Assembly (NCBI GenBank): GCA_016710935.1
Contig: JADJTY010000015.1
Location: forward strand, 186,001 to 250,000
DNA from: Chitinophagaceae bacterium
Lineage (GTDB): Bacteria > Bacteroidota > Bacteroidia > Chitinophagales > Chitinophagaceae
Reading direction: 5' to 3'
Length of the DNA: 64,000 nt
This document shows, one piece after another, positions 60,617 to 64,000 of the stretch. Within the stretch, counting starts at the first letter, position 1. Each line of letters starts with the position of its first letter. Under the pieces are notes generated by a model, which was given only the letters and a program-made list of their open reading frames with translations, was not told the DNA's origin and did not search any database. A program made the translations under genes and the position numbers.

Positions 60617-61552
60617 TCAGTTTAATTCAAGATTGTATTCTTTTTTTATTAAAGAGTCAAGTGACATATTTTGCTGTAAGGCTCTTCCAATATTATCCCT
60701 GAACCAATCGACGTTGACTACATATTGGTCAAGCTTATTTATGAATTTTTGAAGAACAATTTTGTCGTTTGTCAAAAAGTAAGGACTATCAGGCAATATG
60801 ACTGAATGGGGGGTGAATTTCCCACTGTTAAAATATGCTCTGAATACGCTTGATTTGAAGATATCATTGCCTGCTTCAGAAATACCTTGCCACTGTTTCT
60901 GGATTAAAGTTTTCTGCATGTCATCTACATAATTCCTTATAAAACCATCATACTTACTAATTCCATAAGAAACTGCTTTGTTTTTGATTAATCTGAAATT
61001 GCCAGAATTTTTTAACTGGTCTATGGTTCTGTCAGCATATATCCATTTTGTAAAAAAGTTTAAGTAAACCTGTTGTTGATATATTTCTGTTGCATGTTTT
61101 TCCAATTGCTCATTGTCCTTTAACAATGGTATTAAGGAGTCAATATGAGTTCCAACCACTACAAAGCTATATCTCATTCTAACTAATGTAGCGCTGTCGG
61201 TTTTAAGGTCTACGATCATGCTTTCCATAAATTCTTTTTCCCTGCTATCCTCAATAACATGTTCAAGTTGCCATTCTGCCAAAAACCCGCAGAATACAGC
61301 AAGAAATAACATTAAAAATTCCCAGAAATATGATTTCCAATTTTTTTTGTGATGGGGCTCTGCCGGGTCGTGGGCATGATGATGTACTTCCATGTTTTTA
61401 TTTTTATCCTCCGTAGCTTCAGCGAAGGAGGAAGTTTCTTGATTTGGGTTAATAGCCTCTGTGTGAGCAGTAGGAGTAATTTCGTCAGGAGGATTTTCCG
61501 ATTGATTGATTGTTGGATTATCTAAATGTTCTTCGTCTGTATTGTCTGCCAT
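60617..61552 (-). CDS. hypothetical single-pass membrane protein
   Basis: The 311-residue product has an N-terminal polar, acidic region with a His-rich stretch (EVHHHAHDPAEPHHKKNWK). One hydrophobic helix follows (EFLMLFLAVFCGFLAEW, about residues 78-94). The rest is a soluble helical domain (EKEFMESMIVDLKTDSATL). A Bacteroidota-specific family with this layout is known without a named function. Residues SSFAEATEDKN are encoded by a genomic palindrome (61407-61432), an insertion-like tract within the coding sequence. Confidence 0.65.
   Translation of the reverse strand: MADNTDEEHLDNPTINQSENPPDEITPTAHTEAINPNQETSSFAEATEDKNKNMEVHHHAHDPAEPHHKKNWKSYFWEFLMLFLAVFCGFLAEWQLEHVIEDSREKEFMESMIVDLKTDSATLVRMRYSFVVVGTHIDSLIPLLKDNEQLEKHATEIYQQQVYLNFFTKWIYADRTIDQLKNSGNFRLIKNKAVSYGISKYDGFIRNYVDDMQKTLIQKQWQGISEAGNDIFKSSVFRAYFNSGKFTPHSVILPDSPYFLTNDKIVLQKFINKLDQYVVNVDWFRDNIGRALQQNMSLDSLIKKEYNLELN
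61407..61432. repeat. REP-like palindrome inside a coding region
   Basis: TCCTCCGTAGCTTCAGCGAAGGAGGA is an imperfect palindrome of the same family as the one at 29854. It is in frame and encodes SSFAEATED in the hypothetical protein. Confidence 0.55.
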
Positions 61553-61592
61553 TTAGTTTTGGTTGGTTATGTTATTAGAGTGTTCAATTGCA

Positions 61593-61820
61593 TGACGAAC
61601 AACGTCCAGGGCTTTGTGCAGTTTGGGCATTTGTTGCTGTGTCGGCCCCGGTGACGATGTAAATTAGGGAACGGAATTTATAAACTGAAAATAAAAATAC
61701 TTAATAAACGGTCAACCCCATAGCCGATGATTGGTAGCGAACCGCTGCTGAAGATTGTTTGTCTTGCCCAAGTTGCACAACTTGTCCCGCCATAGCGGGA
61801 AAACCCCATGTTGGCAGAAG
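61593..61820. repeat. cassette-spacer palindrome E
   Basis: Left box GACGAACAAC (61594-61603), then GTCCAGGGCTTTGTGCAG. Right boundary GTTGGCAGAAG (61810-61820). The inner arm TTGTGCAGTTTGGGC pairs with GCCCAAGTTGCACAA. Two further short palindromes (CAAGTTGCACAACTTG and TCCCGCCATAGCGGGA) lie near the right end. Confidence 0.55.
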
Positions 61821-61826
61821 TGCTTT

Positions 61827-62183
61827 TTAGTAAGCTTGAATTAGAACCTCTGTGGGAATATTCAATCTGTCATGTAGTTGCCTGATCATTTCAAGAGAAA
61901 GTTTTCTTTTGCGATTAAGTATTTCGCTTGCTCTGCTTTTTAGTCCAACAACATTTGCTAAATCGGTTTGATTGTAACCAAGTTGTTCCATTCTGAATTT
62001 AATAGCTTCCACTGGGTCAGGAAAACCAATTGGGAATTTTTCATTTTCGTAATTTTCAATTAACATTCCCAATATTTCCAACTCGTCTCCTTTATCTGTT
62101 CCTTTTTTCGAATCAAAAATTACTTCAAGCCTGGAAAGTGCCTGTTCGTAGTCCTTTTTTGTTCTAATTGGCTTAATGTTCAT
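61827..62183 (-). CDS. higA: HigA-type antitoxin, XRE family
   Basis: The 118-residue protein begins MNIKPIRTKKDYEQALSRLE, the standard COG5499 start. Its C-terminal half holds an XRE helix-turn-helix (LGYNQTDLANVVGLKSRASEILN) and ends RQLHDRLNIPTEVLIQAY. It should repress the operon and neutralise HigB. ATG at 62183 is chosen over an upstream in-frame ATG (62201) because the latter would overlap the higB end and lacks family similarity. The gap to the higB stop is 1 nt. Confidence 0.9.
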   Translation of the reverse strand: MNIKPIRTKKDYEQALSRLEVIFDSKKGTDKGDELEILGMLIENYENEKFPIGFPDPVEAIKFRMEQLGYNQTDLANVVGLKSRASEILNRKRKLSLEMIRQLHDRLNIPTEVLIQAY

Positions 62184-62184
62184 T

Positions 62185-62478
62185 TTAAATTGTTTTAGCA
62201 TTTATTTTATCATACTCAGCATGGGTACCAATAAATCGAATCCAAATCATTTGATAGTCGTAATTAATTTTCACAAGCAGTCTATAATGATTGCCCTTAA
62301 TATTAAAAACGACTCGGTTGTCAGCCAAAAAACTTGCACTTGGGTATTCAATTTTAATTCTATTGGGGCTTGTCCATTCTGCTTTTGAGGTTTCTTGATA
62401 CCAAGCCTTTAATTGCTGTTCGCTGTCAGGATGTGTTTGCCAAAAATCTCTTAAAATTTTCTTTGCAATAATTCTCAA
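62185..62478 (-). CDS. higB: HigB-type RelE-family mRNA interferase toxin
   Basis: The 97-residue toxin reads LRIIAKKILRDFWQTHPDSEQQLKAWYQE (initiator written as Met), followed by TSPNRIKIEYPSASFLADNRVVFNIKGNHYRLLVKINYDYQMIWIRFIGTHAEYDKI. The last block is the HigB-toxin signature (KINYDYQMIWIRFIGTHAEYD). It should cleave mRNA at the ribosome. No ATG is present at the family N-terminus, so TTG at 62478 is used. A longer TTG start at 62496 would sit inside the -7 element. Confidence 0.9.
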   Translation of the reverse strand: MRIIAKKILRDFWQTHPDSEQQLKAWYQETSKAEWTSPNRIKIEYPSASFLADNRVVFNIKGNHYRLLVKINYDYQMIWIRFIGTHAEYDKINAKTI

Positions 62479-62493
62479 CTTTTCAAGTTTTGA

Positions 62494-62501
62494 CAAAGAT
62501 A
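62494..62501 (-). promoter_or_regulatory. -7 promoter element TATCTTTG for higBA
   Basis: On the minus strand this is TATCTTTG, an exact TAnnTTTG match 16 nt upstream of the higB start. It indicates the toxin-antitoxin unit has its own promoter inside the cassette-like region. Confidence 0.5.
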
Positions 62502-62563
62502 TGAAAAGTTCCCGAAATGGGATAATTTATTTTACCCTTTGTAGCTTTAAGGTATTTATGGTA

Positions 62564-62620
62564 GCATTTCTGCCAACGTCCAGCCAGCCTTGCAGCAAAC
62601 CCAATGTTGCCTGCTGGCTT
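62564..62620. repeat. cassette-spacer F (short form)
   Basis: GCATTTCTGCCAAC (62564-62577), then GTCCAGCCAGCCTTGCAGCAAACCCAAT, then GTTGCCTGCTGGCTT (62606-62620). Only the right-hand half of the usual palindrome is present. The left outer box complements the box at 61810-61823 across the higBA genes (13 of 14 bases). Confidence 0.55.
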
Positions 62621-62626
62621 TTGTGA

Positions 62627-63556
62627 TTACTGTGATTGTAACCACTTTATTATTTGCTCAGGGTCTGCAATACTCCAGGAAATTGGATGTCTTATATTAT
62701 TAGGTTTTCTGTATCCTTTGTCTATTGTTGTTACTAGAACAGCATTGGTGTTTCCCAATCTCTGCAACTCATTAATCATAGCCGAATGGTCTGTGATATT
62801 ATTATAGGATAGGTCATAACCTCGTTCTTTTAACCCCCATTGAATATCAGGCTCTGAGATTAACATTATTGGTGTTTTAATCAAAGATTTTATCGCTTTT
62901 TGTGTCGTGTCAGAAAATGAATAAGGGGAATTAATATAAAAGTTTTTCAATGCAGTTTTTGGTGTTCCTTTCATTTCTTTCTCTATTCTGTCTATCATAA
63001 AGAAAACCTCTTGATTTACTTTTTCAGGATTTGATAGTCTGACTACTCTTTTGGCTGCGTTATAATAACGTTCCCAATCAAGTGGTGAGGCTATGGCGAA
63101 AACTGCTTTTGGTTTTATGGGATAGTTGTTTTCAATGGATAATTCGGAATATTTGACCGCACAAGTTCCACCAATAGAAAAACCACCTATGAAAAAATCT
63201 TTTCCTTGTAATTGATGTTTAGTAACCACATGTTCTAAAATTTCTTTTAACGATTGTTGAGAAGCCCAATCACTTCCAAAGAAAGAAGAACCTGTCTTTA
63301 AAATCGGAATAATAGTTAATATGCCATTTTGTGAAGCATATTTTGGTATGTCAGTTTGGGACAAAACGTCCTTTGGTGAATTTCTAAATGCGTCCAACAA
63401 AACCATATATGATTTCACGGTTTCATTTTCAGGAAAAACCGCAACATACCTATTTGTTGTGCTGTCTTTTGGATTCAAATAAACTGTTTCAATTCTCTGT
63501 CCATATGTAATGAATGAAGTGAAAAGTGTCAGAATGAGTAAAATATTTTTTTGCAT
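62627..63556 (-). CDS. secreted alpha/beta hydrolase
   Basis: The 309-residue product has a signal peptide (MQKNILLILTLFTSFITYGQ). The fold is read from SYMVLLDAFRNSP, the nucleophile elbow FFIGGFSIGGTCAVKYS, AVFAIASPLDWE and a late block PIMLISEPDIQWGLKERG, NITDHSAMINELQ (probable His). Substrate unknown. It is bracketed by a 15-bp inverted repeat (62606-62620 and 63572-63586, 12 of 15 bases). Confidence 0.82.
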   Translation of the reverse strand: MQKNILLILTLFTSFITYGQRIETVYLNPKDSTTNRYVAVFPENETVKSYMVLLDAFRNSPKDVLSQTDIPKYASQNGILTIIPILKTGSSFFGSDWASQQSLKEILEHVVTKHQLQGKDFFIGGFSIGGTCAVKYSELSIENNYPIKPKAVFAIASPLDWERYYNAAKRVVRLSNPEKVNQEVFFMIDRIEKEMKGTPKTALKNFYINSPYSFSDTTQKAIKSLIKTPIMLISEPDIQWGLKERGYDLSYNNITDHSAMINELQRLGNTNAVLVTTIDKGYRKPNNIRHPISWSIADPEQIIKWLQSQ

Positions 63557-63571
63557 TGTCAGGTGTCAATT

Positions 63572-63780
63572 AAGCTTGCAGCCAACGGGCAGGGCTTGCT
63601 TGCTGTGGGGATTGTTGCTGTGACTGCCCCGGCGCAAAACCTAATTAAAGAAACGAATTTTTATTTTAAAAGTAAAATCGATTAGTAAATGGTCAACCCA
63701 ATAGCCAAAGCTGAATAGGGGAGTGATGCCTGGATTTCCTTCCGTCTGCCCACATAACAGCAAACCCAATTAGCGGTGGT
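63572..63780. repeat. cassette-spacer palindrome G
   Basis: Left AAGCTTGCAGCCAAC (63572-63586) then GGGCAGGGCTTGCTTGCTG. Right end CAGCAAACCCAATTAGCGG (63759-63777). The overall pattern repeats spacers C and D, with a long AT-rich middle. Confidence 0.55.
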
Positions 63781-63787
63781 GCTTTCC

Positions 63788-64000
63788 TCAGTCAGTTTTG
63801 AAGTTTTGGATTAGATCCTTGAGTTCTTTATCAGAAATATTGTCAACATCTCCTTTATCAAAAATAGTTAACAGGTTAACAGTTACTTCTTCGTCTGAAA
63901 TTTTTTCAGCATATCAGATCAAAGAAGTCTCAACTAGTGAGATCACTCTTGCTCCGCCACTCTTGCCTTTGCCTTTACTTATAACTTTAAGCCGTATTTT
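63788..64000 (-). pseudogene. broken RelE/HigB-like toxin gene, partial at the window edge
   Basis: Read leftwards from the window end, the frame gives KIRLKVISKGKGKSGGARVI, then SLVETSLI, a TGA stop at 63914-63916, then YAEKISDEEVTVNLLTIFDKGDVDNISDKELKDLIQNFKTD and a second stop at 63788. The GKGKSGGARVI word and the NISDKELKDLI ending match a RelE/HigB2-like toxin family. The internal stop means the gene is broken, or read with an unusual start after it. The 5' part is outside the window. Confidence 0.6.

Overview
The window reads as a chromosomal segment of a Bacteroidota bacterium, most likely a member of or close to the Chitinophagaceae. The DNA is AT-rich. Several genes are preceded by the Bacteroidota -7 promoter element TAnnTTTG. 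There are many short lipoprotein signals, two type IX secretion (T9SS) cargo proteins (one type A and one type B/gliding-motility C-terminal domain), SprB-like repeats, and Bacteroidota-typical families (DUF2480, DUF3820, PF13748 ABC membrane domain). No rRNA, phage or complete insertion sequence is present. One tRNA (Phe) is present.

1-16.3 kb is mostly housekeeping: a partial nitrilase-family amidase, a RhlE-type RNA helicase, CorA, a DUF2480 protein, the PpiD chaperone, quinolinate synthase NadA, an alpha/beta hydrolase-like lipoprotein, a 2OG-Fe(II) oxygenase, ChrA, NadD, FeoA, YbeY, an HNH-like protein, MnmG and a cupin. A 589-bp non-coding gap between ppiD and nadA has DnaA-box-like words. 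16.4-24.6 kb is a secreted peptidase block: a caspase-fold protein, a 1589-residue TPR-CHAT protein and an astacin-like metalloprotease, all on the + strand.

24.7-34 kb holds a translationally coupled pair of SF1 helicases (Pif1-like then UvrD-like), a GxxExxY gene enclosed in a 33-bp perfect inverted repeat, a short SSB, a T9SS type B adhesin, Cu/Zn superoxide dismutase and a RelE/ParE toxin-antitoxin pair. 34-40.4 kb contains a small-lipoprotein/M23 peptidase pair and an unusual minus-strand cluster: SET-domain protein, ATP-grasp ligase, ATP-grasp-SET fusion and ABC-type membrane domain without ATPase. This looks like a peptide-ligation and methylation pathway with no obvious named counterpart. 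41-56 kb has a 1983-residue T9SS surface protein, tRNA-Phe with flanking tRNA fragments, RecQ, KdsD-ManC (surface sugar precursors), a methionine-type aminotransferase, three copies of a ~95-bp palindromic repeat, a DUF4136 lipoprotein, a DUF1569 protein and a serine hydrolase.

56.5-64 kb differs from everything before it. Six complete single-gene or toxin-antitoxin units and one broken toxin gene all point leftwards. They are separated by related, imperfectly palindromic spacers. Most genes are bracketed by their own short inverted repeat beginning GTTRRNN / NNYYAAC. This is the layout expected of an integron-like gene-cassette array (no integrase in the window), although the spacers are longer than usual attC sites. 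This array and the SET/ATP-grasp cluster are the two best candidates for undescribed biology here.
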